From: an uncultured Lachnospiraceae bacterium
GTDB lineage: Bacteria; Bacillota; Clostridia; Lachnospirales; Lachnospiraceae
DNA: 15,703 bases
Assembly (NCBI GenBank): GCA_902463835.1
Contig: CABQGZ010000022.1
Coordinates: forward strand, 1-15,703
Reading direction: 5' to 3'
Shown here one piece after another: positions 8,301-15,680 of this stretch (the stretch's first letter is position 1; every line of letters begins with the position of its first letter). The notes below the pieces were generated by a model. It worked only from the letters and a program-made list of their open reading frames with translations, searched no databases and was not told the origin of the DNA. Made by a program: the position numbers and the translations under genes.

Positions 8301-9515
8301 TATCACCTCGTTCTTTGCATCTCCAAATACCATGGCGCCCATGTAGCCATTGCCAAGAGGCAGCGCCTCGGTCTCCCAGTTGCTGGCCGGATATTCATAC
8401 CACAGCTTCATGGTATTGTCATGCTCTGTGTCATCCGGTGAGATGGTATAATCACTCTTGTCTGTCACAATAAGATCCGTCACATAAAACGGCGTATTTT
8501 TATCTCCGTTCACAACATGGATACCGAAATATCCCTGACCATTATTCAGTCCCGTATAAGTGCCCTTCCAGGTGAAATCTCCGAACTGAACCGCATAGCT
8601 GTCCCCTTCAAATACAATGCTCACCTCATACCAGACATCATTCTTTGGTCCGGCTGCGGAGGGCAGCTGATTCCATTTTCCCTTGGAATCATCGCCCAAC
8701 CACCATGCGCTTGTGTACTCAAAAAACGTACAGTTCTCGCCGCCCTGGGAGCGGATCATGGGGCCAAGTCCGATCACGTTCCCGCCCTTTATCTTAAATG
8801 ATATGCTGCCGTCCTTCAGCATTCCGGCACTCACCAGCTCCAGATTCTCATTGTGCTTACTGGGGGTAACCTTCAGCACATTTCTTCCCAGCTCCGCGTC
8901 CGTCACAAGCTCCAGCTTGGTTTCCGCCTCACAATTCCATTTTCCGGTATCCTCTTTGGAAAAATCATTTTCATAAATAACTTCACCCAGATCAGGCGTG
9001 TCCGGCTCTTCCTCCGCCGCTCCTGTGATCTTCAGATAATCAAGGGCAACCTGGTATGTTCCGGCAGACGGATTCTTCTTGCTTGAGGTCACCACCTTCA
9101 GCACATGCTTGCCAGCGGCAAGCCCCTCGATCTGATAGACAAGCGCCTGATCTTCTCCCAGCGCAACGGAAGAGTACATATCCGCCTCTCCGTGCTTTGT
9201 TCCATCCAGATACACCTCAATATATGGGCTGTTGACCGTTTTCTGTCCGTACACCGCGATCCCGGTGCCCTCAAATTCATATTCCATGCTCGCACCCACC
9301 GTATTGGTATACGTTATGGTGGAATTGTAATGCACTGCATCTGACCACTGGCTCCAACCGGTGGAATACGTAATCCCCGGATCCCGATCGTCCACCAGCT
9401 TGTCCGCTTCCTTTGCCTCCACTGCCCGCACAGTCTGGAAAGCACAGCACAGCATCGTCAGGGCTAATACCCAGCAGAGCAGCCGCCTTCCATAATGTCG
9501 CATACAACGTTTCAT
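5394..9515 (-). CDS. Cell-wall-anchored GH95 alpha-L-fucosidase with N-terminal binding modules
   Basis: Predicted to remove terminal alpha-1,2-linked fucose from glycans, 1373 residues. Order: signal peptide (about 1-31), galactose-binding-like module (about 44-165), concanavalin-like beta-sandwich (about 176-355), GH95 catalytic region (about 369-1165), two FIVAR-type modules (about 1174-1302), Asn/Asp/Ser-rich linker, APKTGD (1332-1337, bases 5505-5522), membrane span, KKKR and a 9-residue tail. GH95 hallmarks are all present: LPLGNGYMGAM at the domain start, Asn757 and Asn759 in HFNVNIQMNYW, Glu888 in SPEHGP as general acid, and Asp1051 in QIDGN. These correspond to N421, N423, E566 and D766 of Bifidobacterium AfcA. 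His755 sits where I recall fucosidases having His and GH95 alpha-galactosidases Thr, favouring fucose as substrate. The start has AAGGAGG 10 nt upstream. It lacks the first FIVAR module of its two neighbours. Confidence 0.93.
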   Translation of the reverse strand: MKRCMRHYGRRLLCWVLALTMLCCAFQTVRAVEAKEADKLVDDRDPGITYSTGWSQWSDAVHYNSTITYTNTVGASMEYEFEGTGIAVYGQKTVNSPYIEVYLDGTKHGEADMYSSVALGEDQALVYQIEGLAAGKHVLKVVTSSKKNPSAGTYQVALDYLKITGAAEEEPDTPDLGEVIYENDFSKEDTGKWNCEAETKLELVTDAELGRNVLKVTPSKHNENLELVSAGMLKDGSISFKIKGGNVIGLGPMIRSQGGENCTFFEYTSAWWLGDDSKGKWNQLPSAAGPKNDVWYEVSIVFEGDSYAVQFGDFTWKGTYTGLNNGQGYFGIHVVNGDKNTPFYVTDLIVTDKSDYTISPDDTEHDNTMKLWYEYPASNWETEALPLGNGYMGAMVFGDAKNEVIQINDKTLWIGGPGGVEDYTGGIKEGAYENLEAMREALRNGDTASVNALAGTLAGKDLNTNGWGAYQNIGDINLEFAFPKGSRIEQYRRELDIMNGIAKTFYQYNGSAYEREYLVSYPDNVMAFKLNTDEAGSLDFCLNPEIDTVYPSGQPDTPPNVDPSVPIKEYTRKAENGKITVQGHTTENGMKFEVQYQVVTDGAVTNNEDGTITVSGAKEAVIYVATGTDYKNESSEWTDLHNPPDYRGEDPHEDVSARIAQALEKGYDAIRADHVEDVSSIMKRVNLDIGQEANDTPTNELVKNYKTTGDKNLEVLLFQYGRYLLLSSSRDGSLPANLQGVWNNSNKPAWSGDYHFNVNIQMNYWPAFVTNLSETGTALVDYVESLVAPGRLTAAEHHGITDGGWTIHTINNPFGMTAPGWSFYWGWSPASNAWICQNLWDYYQFTQDKEILEKQIYPIMREAAEFWTKNLVDDGNGGLVSSPTYSPEHGPITEGNTYEQSLVYQLMQDTILAAQELGVDQEFCQQLEEIKSKLHPYEIGEWGQIKEWREEDEWTDRGRSQGVEFGHRHLSHLLGLYPGNQITKDTPELLEAAKVSATDRTDGGTGWSKAQKVSIWARLRDGDHALKVYSEQLKNNVYGNLFSYHPPFQIDGNLGATAGVAEMLLQSHAGYIDMLPALPSAWDTGHVDGLVGRGNFVVSMDWEQGKLTDWEITSQSGNECKVFLEEFQNSVVVDEDGNKVASTYEDGILTFATQEGKTYFLAAKEDEGDADKTRLQSLIHRADKMLPNEAKYVAANWPELVEKLAEGQKVYENEKATQEEVDKAVDDLLGAILAQRFKADKSNLEELLKKAGAIDTTLYTAETVQVFHAALANAKAVMADASLSESDQQIVEAAVKALADAKDGLKLADNGNAGSTDGDKDNSGSQDNVTAAPKTGDSAPVGLWVSLAGIVMCMAALTAGKKKRIGSLSNVTQ
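5610..5994 (-). repeat. C-terminal FIVAR module block of the GH95 gene (two modules)
   Basis: Holds modules b and c only; module a is absent. The junction with the adjoining linker shares a 47-bp identical run (5581-5627) with the GH101 gene (9923-9969), and a second run of about 36 bp spans the b/c boundary. Confidence 0.8.
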
Positions 9516-9549
9516 TTTTGAAATTCCTCCTTCTCAAAATATTTCTCTT

Positions 9550-9623
9550 ATTATACCTGAGAATGCAAAATAACCGCTATTCTAATTCGGAACTGTCAAA
9601 GGGTTAATTTATATTTTTCTGCA
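9550..9623 (-). promoter_or_regulatory. Promoter of the GH95 gene with the shared two-box module
   Basis: Read on the minus strand: box A TGCAGAAAAATATAAAT (9607-9623), 13 bp, box B GTTCCGAATTAGAATAGC (9576-9593), 20 bp, then consensus -10 TATAAT (9550-9555). Box B is identical over all 18 bp to the copy before the GH101 gene, although the DNA around it differs. The hexamer 17 bp before the -10 does not resemble TTGACA. The leader is short, about 28 nt to the ATG. Confidence 0.75.
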
Positions 9624-9638
9624 ACTTTATTCATGTGC

Positions 9639-9679
9639 AAAAAGAACTCATCTCCGCAAAACCGCAAAGATGAGTTCTT
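9639..9679 (-). terminator. Intrinsic terminator of the GH101 gene
   Basis: On the minus strand AAGAACTCATCT (9668-9679) pairs perfectly over 12 bp with AGATGAGTTCTT (9642-9653) around a 14-nt loop, and the run of T extends to 9639. It lies 56 nt after the GH101 stop and just before the GH95 promoter boxes. This separates the two transcription units. The stem is symmetric, but the T run follows it on the minus strand only. Confidence 0.85.
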
Positions 9680-9735
9680 CTTACTAATTCTGATACTTTT
9701 TATGCATAACGTCTGTCCCTATTGGGCTGACAAAT

Positions 9736-12700
9736 CTATGCCCGTATATTCTTTCTCTTCCTTCCTGCCAGCAGAGCTGCCATGAACATTGCAGCTCCCA
9801 CAAGACTTACCCACAGGCCAACCGGCATGGTGTCTCCGGTCTTGGGTGCATCCGTTCCACCATTCTGATTCCCATTGTTGTCCTGATTGCTGTTATCCTT
9901 GTCGTTGCCTGTATTTCCTATATTGCCGTTATCCGCAAGCTTCAGACCATCCTTGGCATCCGCCAGCGCTTTCACAGCCGCATCCACAATCTGCTGATCA
10001 CTTTCGGACAAGGTGGCATCCGCCATCACTGCTTTGGCGTTGGCCAGGGCTGCACGGAATACCTGTACCGTCTCAGCGGTATAGAGAGAGGTGTCGATTG
10101 TTTCCACTTTCTTCAGCAGCTCTTCCAGGCTGGACTTGTCCGCTTTGAACCGCTGTGCCAGGATGGCTTCAAGCAGATTATCCGCCGCCTTGTCCACTTC
10201 CTCCTGAGTAGCCTTCTCATTGTCATATACCTTCTGACCCTCTGTCAGCTTCTCTGCCAGTTCCGGCCAGTTTGCAGCCACATATTTTGCTTCGTTTGGA
10301 AGCATCTCGTTTGCACGATCGATGAGGCTCTTAAGGATCTCCTTGTCTACCGGCTGTTTCTTCACCTGAGCGTCGATGGCCTCCTGAAGGGCTTCCGTCG
10401 CCTTGTCCACCACATCCTGGGTGGCGTCCTCGTCTGCATTTACGCGCTCCGCCTCGGCCAGCGCCTCTTCCAGCATGCCCCAGTTATCTGCCTCGTAGTC
10501 ATCCTTGTCCATGGCCTTTGCCTGATCCATCACTTTTTGCAGCTCGCCCTTGTCTCCCTTGTAGAGTCCAAGTCCCCAGGTTGCATCCAACAGCTGATCC
10601 CATGCCGCGTTGACTTCCTCCTGTGTGGCAGTCTCATCCGCCAGCACTGCCTCCGCTTTTGCCAGGGACTGTTCAAAGAACTTCACGGCACTTTCCACCA
10701 CACCATCGGTGTTTGCGCCCTTCACTCTGTCGTAGGTCATCTGAAGAAGTGTCTTATCTGCTTTCACAGGCTGCTCTTTCACAACTTCCTTCACGATCAC
10801 ATTGTCCAAGGACAGGTAAACGCGCTCCATATAGCTGCCTTCCTTGTTCTGTGTCTGAGGATATGCCATATTGTCAGAATCCTTGTATACAGCCAGATAA
10901 TAATCCTCTGCATCGCCCGTGGTAAATGTATCGGTGATCTCCCGGTTGGAAAGACTGTTGGAATTCTCCTCCAATTCGGTGGGCACAAAATCATAACGAT
11001 ATACCACATCACCCTTGGAATTGCGCACCTCCAAATGATGACGTCCTTCCACTCCGGTCTGGTAGGCAAAGCTGATCTCATACTCTGTGTTGGCTTTCAT
11101 TTCCACCTGATTGGGATTGGTCCGCAGTACCTGTCCCACGTAAGAGCCAAGTTCATTGGTCTTCAGCGAGAAGTTACCGTCCACTACATAATCCACATAC
11201 TGGTTTTTCTCTGCATTGTACTCTGCAAGATGTGTGTAGATGCCGCTGGCATATGCCAATTCAAATACGCCGTAGCCCTGCTCCACATTCTCGAAATCTT
11301 CATATATTACATAATTTTCATAACCCTTGTCCGTAATCTGCAGTGTACGGTTCAGATTCTCCCATACACGCACATCATCGATGCTGACATACCCATTATT
11401 CTGGGTCATGGATGCCTTCAGGGTAAGCTTCGCTTCCGTCACTCCTTCCGGCACATCAAAGGTTACTTTCACCTTCTGATAGGAAGATCCCTCATACTTG
11501 GACTGTCCATGATACACCACATCCGTCGCTTCTGCACTGTGGCTGTACTGCTTGCCCGCAACATCCACGGTCATGTCCAGATGACTTCCCTTGGATATGT
11601 CTGCAAAAAGATATACCGTATTGGTCGTACCAGGTGTCAGTCCCTTCATGGTCTGGCTGATTGTGGCGTCGGAGCCTGCCTGCCCTTTCACAGAGAGATA
11701 GGTCTCATATTTGGCATTGCTGTCCACCGTTGTAGTTGTATTGTTATTTGTGATCTCCCAATCACTCAGATCCCTGGTATCAAAGCCCGGGTTGCCAAGA
11801 GGAGATCCTTCTCCGAAGTTGCCTGCTACCACAGGTGCTTTTCCGCCTTCGGGATACAGCACATAGCCGACACCCTTTTCTGCGGTAAGCTCGATCTTAC
11901 CATCCTTGATCTGTACCGTGCCGATCTTCTCTTTGTCATCTGCACTCAGCTTGTACAGATCCGCAGCTGTGATACCTGCCTTTGTCCAGCTCTCCGGCAC
12001 GTCCCAGGTTGTGGTTCCTCCTGCCGGATTCCAGTGGTACAGCTTATCCTCAGTCGTGGGATCCCAGGGGATCAGCAGTGTTGCCGCACCGGTTTCTTCC
12101 TGTGTACCGCTCTTCGACCAGGTCCATTCCGCCATCTTCTTGCCGTCTTTTGTCATCACAACCCGATCGCCGACCTTCTCTGTCCGCAGACCGTTGCTGA
12201 AGGTTACATAGTTCTCTTCGATATCCAGGATATCATAGTGCTGCATATACTTTGTGGGAAGTACATGATTGTAGAAGGTCTCTACCGCTTCCTTCATGCT
12301 GTTGCCGCCCCAGGTGGCAACTCCCGGCATCTTGTTGCCCTTTGTCAGTGCATTTGCCACAAAGATGTCCGTATCATTCTTGAAGTAACGCATTACAATA
12401 CTTTCATTTCCGGTGTTGGGATAATGAATATCATTTCCCCAATGGGTAAATACAGCACCCTGCTCGATAGGACCGGAAAACTCGGTTCCCACAAGATAGC
12501 CTCTGCTGTTCAGCGCGTTCACAAGATCTGCTGCCTCCCAGCCTGCGCCGGAGTAAATGTCCACATATACGAAGTTCAGATCCGGCAGATCTGCCTTCAG
12601 TTCATCCAGTTTCGCGTCACGATTGCCGGAGGTAATGTCCTCCATCTCATCCACCCAGTAAGCCTGATCGATCCAGCCCCAGTTTGCGGAAAGCGGATGA

Positions 12701-15552
12701 ATGATCGGGTCCGTATCAAAATTGTAGGCATCCGGATTGTGCTCATTTACATTGATATGGATACCAAACTTCAGGTTGTACTTCTTGCCTTCCTCAATGA
12801 TGTAATTAAAGTCCTCTACACCGCCCTGACGAACACCGATATGCCCGCCGTAATCCCCGTGAGAGTCATCATGCCCTTCCGCAGCATAGCCCTTGTGCAT
12901 GATCATCTGCCCGAAACCGTCTGTATAGTTATACAGCGTCTTTCCGGTATCCAGAGTCTTCAGGAAAGGTTCCTGTACCTGGCTTGCAAAGTTCATGGCA
13001 ATATACATCATATTGTCCTTCATTTGCTCCGCGCCGAATTCTTTATCACGAATATTCTTATAATTCGCCGCAGCATCCTGCCAGTTGATATCGCCGTCCC
13101 CGTTGTAATCCTCACAGAGATCCACAACAAACCATGGAAGCTCTTCCGTCCGATCAGCCACCTTGCGATAGGTGAGCGGACCATTGCCCATTGCAGCTGT
13201 TCCGTCAGAAATAATCACATTCAGACGCGAATTCGTCTCAATAGCGCTGTTGTTGATGGTTGCCGCCAAACCATTGGATGCGATCATCCCGTAGGTCTGT
13301 TTTGTCTGTTCGTCTGCGGCATCTGCCAAAGTATCGTAAATCTTTTCCGACACGCTGGTATGTCCGCCGCCAACCAGTACGGTTGCCATGGATGCGGTAC
13401 TTTCCTTCTCGTCTGTAGACACAAGAACGTCATCTACAAACTCAATATCCCGAACCAGTGTATCGCCAGTTTCTTCTATATTCGTAATATTCATTTTCAG
13501 TTGATGTCCATCAACTACATACTGCAGCTTTAATACTACTCCCAAAGTTGCAAAATCCAGTGTATACAACAAAGTGTCATTTCCGTCCTTCTCACAACTT
13601 ACAAAAGGATAATATACGGTACCGTTCAGACGAACGCCGTACACTTTGTTCGAATTCCCCTGCATGGTCTTTCCATTCATCTGATAGCTCAGTACACGCG
13701 GGAAATTCTTATCCATAGTTACGCTCATCTGTTCACTGTTGACGGTAACCGGAATGTCTTCCTTTTCCTTGGGCATTACAGAAAGTGTCTCCTGTATCCG
13801 CAGGTTATCCAGGCGCACATTGGAATTGGAATACTGTTTGCGCAGGCCGAAATACCCCTGCTTCTCCGGCAGACTGTAGGTTCCATAGCCAATCAGTTCT
13901 CCGTCCACATAAAGCTTCACATTGTTTCCTTCCGCTTCCAGACGCACGTGGAACTGCTCTCCATCCTTCAGCGCAGACTTGCCGTTGAAGGAACCGTAGG
14001 AAGTATTGTTCAGCCAGAACCAGTTGCTGCCGATATCAAAAAATAATCCCTGGTAGTTGTTCTGATCCATGGAACGGAACAAGAAACCAAGACGTCCTTC
14101 TCCAGATGACGGAGTATTCTTTATATCAAACTCATAGATACCATTCTTAATCATGGGAGTGTCTGTAGCAACAGCATTGGTTACCGCCTTCATGTCAATG
14201 CTTAATTCTCCGTCACCGTTCAGGTCGCCGGCCGCCACATGATTGACCGTGATATTGCCTTCCCAACCACCCAGATTATCCGGATCTGAAAAATCATTAA
14301 AATAATAGTACATCTCATAGACACTGCAGCAACGGATCTTCATCCCCATTTCCTGATTGGTCGGGTTGTAGAGACCGATGGTACCAGGGCGGTTGGAAAG
14401 TCCTTCCACCGTTCCTTCCTGTACAAGAATACCGTCAATGTAGAACTTGTAGCTTCCTTCTATGTTCTCAATCTTGACTTCATACTCCGTATTCGGCTCC
14501 AGCTTCACCGCGTTCGATGCGATCACCTGTTCCAGCCCGCTCTTTGGGGATTTCAGATGATACTCTCCGCTATTGTTGGAATAGATGGCATTGTAATCCG
14601 TGTCGTCCACATAGTTGAACGCCACGCCAAAGCGTCCCTGGCTGTCGGTCACAACACTGTAGGTATTCATTCCATTGCCCATCTTCTTCATTTCTGCGTT
14701 GTTATTTACAGCAACACCGCCAGCTGGAACTGTCACGGTAAGCGTTCCATCCACAACAGAGGGATTTCCTGTCCAGTTGGCGCTGTCGGTGCCATAATTC
14801 TCGGAAACCTCAAGTCTTCCTGTATCGATCTCCGGCTCTACATACTCCTCTCCCATATCCAGCAGTTCTGTAGTGAACACAAGATCATCCACCAGGAAGG
14901 AAGATGCCGTATTGTAGCTATTCCGGAAACCAAAGGTACCAGCCTTCACCGACTGACCAGCAACGGATACCTTTCCATGACGTACGTTGTTGACAGAGAT
15001 CTCAACCTCTTCACCCACGAACTGTATCTTCACATCCAGCCACTCGTTGGTTTTGAGCCCACCGTGCTCTTCCAGTGCGGTATACTTGGGATATCCCGTA
15101 TTATAGGATCCTTCATTGCATATGAACCAGCCGCCGGACTCCACCAGCGCATTTGCTTCCACGTTGGCATCCTCCGCCCGGTAGATAAATCCCATCCGGT
15201 AATAGGTTGCACTCTGACTGATTGCCTTGACTTTCATAGAAAGGGTTCCATCCGCAATGGCCGGTGCGCTTGTCTCCCGTGCCAGATATTTACTGGACGC
15301 TCCAGCGACGAAATTCTTCACCTCCAGCACATGGTTGCCTGGGTGATCCGGATCCTCGATGACCGCTGCGTCCGCTCCTTCCCAGGTACCAGGATTCCCA
15401 TCCTCATAGTCCTTCTCATACTGTACGCCCTCTGCCTTCACCTTGGACGCCGACGTCGGCCACAGCGAAACAGCAGAGCAGACCATACTGCATGTGAGCA
15501 CTGCCGCCATAATACGACTGCCCAGTCTTTTTTGCATTTTCTGCATTAGCAT
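9736..15552 (-). CDS. Cell-wall-anchored GH101 endo-alpha-N-acetylgalactosaminidase
   Basis: Predicted to cut Gal-beta-1,3-GalNAc (core 1) from Ser/Thr of mucin-type glycoproteins outside the cell, 1938 residues. Order: signal peptide (about 1-40), three concanavalin-like beta-sandwiches (about 43-226, 246-414, 416-588), GH101 core (about 597-1233), two galactose-binding-like modules (about 1253-1396, 1415-1589), four FIVAR-type modules (about 1596-1868), Asn/Asp/Gly-rich linker, APKTGD (bases 9832-9849), membrane span and RKRK. The likely nucleophile is Asp998 in YVDIYS and the acid/base Glu1024 in GTEFSGP. GIHINVNEHNP and the calcium-loop-like segment DYNGDGDINWQD, followed by AAANY, are typical GH101 landmarks. 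The start at 15552 was chosen because GGAGG lies 8 nt upstream. The ATG at 15558 is only 2 nt from GGAGG, and the in-frame ATG at 15609 lies upstream of the promoter -10. The stop is TAG. Confidence 0.92.
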   Translation of the reverse strand: MLMQKMQKRLGSRIMAAVLTCSMVCSAVSLWPTSASKVKAEGVQYEKDYEDGNPGTWEGADAAVIEDPDHPGNHVLEVKNFVAGASSKYLARETSAPAIADGTLSMKVKAISQSATYYRMGFIYRAEDANVEANALVESGGWFICNEGSYNTGYPKYTALEEHGGLKTNEWLDVKIQFVGEEVEISVNNVRHGKVSVAGQSVKAGTFGFRNSYNTASSFLVDDLVFTTELLDMGEEYVEPEIDTGRLEVSENYGTDSANWTGNPSVVDGTLTVTVPAGGVAVNNNAEMKKMGNGMNTYSVVTDSQGRFGVAFNYVDDTDYNAIYSNNSGEYHLKSPKSGLEQVIASNAVKLEPNTEYEVKIENIEGSYKFYIDGILVQEGTVEGLSNRPGTIGLYNPTNQEMGMKIRCCSVYEMYYYFNDFSDPDNLGGWEGNITVNHVAAGDLNGDGELSIDMKAVTNAVATDTPMIKNGIYEFDIKNTPSSGEGRLGFLFRSMDQNNYQGLFFDIGSNWFWLNNTSYGSFNGKSALKDGEQFHVRLEAEGNNVKLYVDGELIGYGTYSLPEKQGYFGLRKQYSNSNVRLDNLRIQETLSVMPKEKEDIPVTVNSEQMSVTMDKNFPRVLSYQMNGKTMQGNSNKVYGVRLNGTVYYPFVSCEKDGNDTLLYTLDFATLGVVLKLQYVVDGHQLKMNITNIEETGDTLVRDIEFVDDVLVSTDEKESTASMATVLVGGGHTSVSEKIYDTLADAADEQTKQTYGMIASNGLAATINNSAIETNSRLNVIISDGTAAMGNGPLTYRKVADRTEELPWFVVDLCEDYNGDGDINWQDAAANYKNIRDKEFGAEQMKDNMMYIAMNFASQVQEPFLKTLDTGKTLYNYTDGFGQMIMHKGYAAEGHDDSHGDYGGHIGVRQGGVEDFNYIIEEGKKYNLKFGIHINVNEHNPDAYNFDTDPIIHPLSANWGWIDQAYWVDEMEDITSGNRDAKLDELKADLPDLNFVYVDIYSGAGWEAADLVNALNSRGYLVGTEFSGPIEQGAVFTHWGNDIHYPNTGNESIVMRYFKNDTDIFVANALTKGNKMPGVATWGGNSMKEAVETFYNHVLPTKYMQHYDILDIEENYVTFSNGLRTEKVGDRVVMTKDGKKMAEWTWSKSGTQEETGAATLLIPWDPTTEDKLYHWNPAGGTTTWDVPESWTKAGITAADLYKLSADDKEKIGTVQIKDGKIELTAEKGVGYVLYPEGGKAPVVAGNFGEGSPLGNPGFDTRDLSDWEITNNNTTTTVDSNAKYETYLSVKGQAGSDATISQTMKGLTPGTTNTVYLFADISKGSHLDMTVDVAGKQYSHSAEATDVVYHGQSKYEGSSYQKVKVTFDVPEGVTEAKLTLKASMTQNNGYVSIDDVRVWENLNRTLQITDKGYENYVIYEDFENVEQGYGVFELAYASGIYTHLAEYNAEKNQYVDYVVDGNFSLKTNELGSYVGQVLRTNPNQVEMKANTEYEISFAYQTGVEGRHHLEVRNSKGDVVYRYDFVPTELEENSNSLSNREITDTFTTGDAEDYYLAVYKDSDNMAYPQTQNKEGSYMERVYLSLDNVIVKEVVKEQPVKADKTLLQMTYDRVKGANTDGVVESAVKFFEQSLAKAEAVLADETATQEEVNAAWDQLLDATWGLGLYKGDKGELQKVMDQAKAMDKDDYEADNWGMLEEALAEAERVNADEDATQDVVDKATEALQEAIDAQVKKQPVDKEILKSLIDRANEMLPNEAKYVAANWPELAEKLTEGQKVYDNEKATQEEVDKAADNLLEAILAQRFKADKSSLEELLKKVETIDTSLYTAETVQVFRAALANAKAVMADATLSESDQQIVDAAVKALADAKDGLKLADNGNIGNTGNDKDNSNQDNNGNQNGGTDAPKTGDTMPVGLWVSLVGAAMFMAALLAGRKRKNIRA
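9951..10766 (-). repeat. C-terminal FIVAR module block of the GH101 gene (four modules)
   Basis: Holds modules a (about 10555-10766), an extra module not found in the neighbours (about 10370-10554, containing EADNWGMLEEAL), b (about 10165-10350) and c (9951-10160). The extra module contains ATQDVVDKAT, like the ATQEEVDKA of module b, so it is probably an old internal duplication. Confidence 0.8.
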
Positions 15553-15560
15553 ATGCATTT

Positions 15561-15568
15561 CCTCCTCT
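15561..15568 (-). promoter_or_regulatory. Ribosome binding site fixing the GH101 start
   Basis: AGAGGAGG precedes three close in-frame ATGs (15558, 15552, 15543). Spacings from GGAGG are 2, 8 and 14 nt, so the middle ATG is the best start. Confidence 0.75.
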
Positions 15569-15585
15569 TTTTTCTGTTTATCCCT

Positions 15586-15659
15586 ATTATACCGAAACAA
15601 GCTGCACAACTGCTATTCTAATTCGGAACATTTTATTGTCTGATTTATATTTTTTTGCA
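15586..15659 (-). promoter_or_regulatory. Promoter of the GH101 gene with the shared two-box module
   Basis: Read on the minus strand: box A TGCAAAAAAATATAAAT (15643-15659), 13 bp, box B GTTCCGAATTAGAATAGC (15612-15629), 20 bp, then -10 TATAAT (15586-15591). The spacing is the same as before the GH95 gene, although the DNA between the boxes differs completely. No good -35 is seen. The transcription start is inferred to be near 15579, giving a leader of about 27 nt. Confidence 0.75.
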
Positions 15660-15680
15660 TTTATTTTTTCTTCCTCAGAG

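Noticed and set aside
9550..9623. Catabolite-repression (cre) site in the promoter regions
   Set aside because: I looked for the usual cre pattern in all three intergenic regions and saw no good match.
9680..9735. Small gene or RNA between the GH101 stop and its terminator
   Set aside because: The stretch is short, with no ribosome binding site and start pair and no extra stable fold; it is simply the 3' untranslated part.
13070..13130. Dockerin domain suggested by DYNGDGDINWQD
   Set aside because: Only one loop is present, not the paired loops of a dockerin, and this segment is a usual part of GH101 catalytic regions.
10537..13533. A 998-codon open frame on the plus strand opposite the GH101 gene
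   Set aside because: It lies wholly antisense to clear GH101 and binding-module coding sequence, and its translation is rich in Cys, His and Ile with no recognisable domain. It is open because codons whose reverse complements are stops are rare in the real gene.
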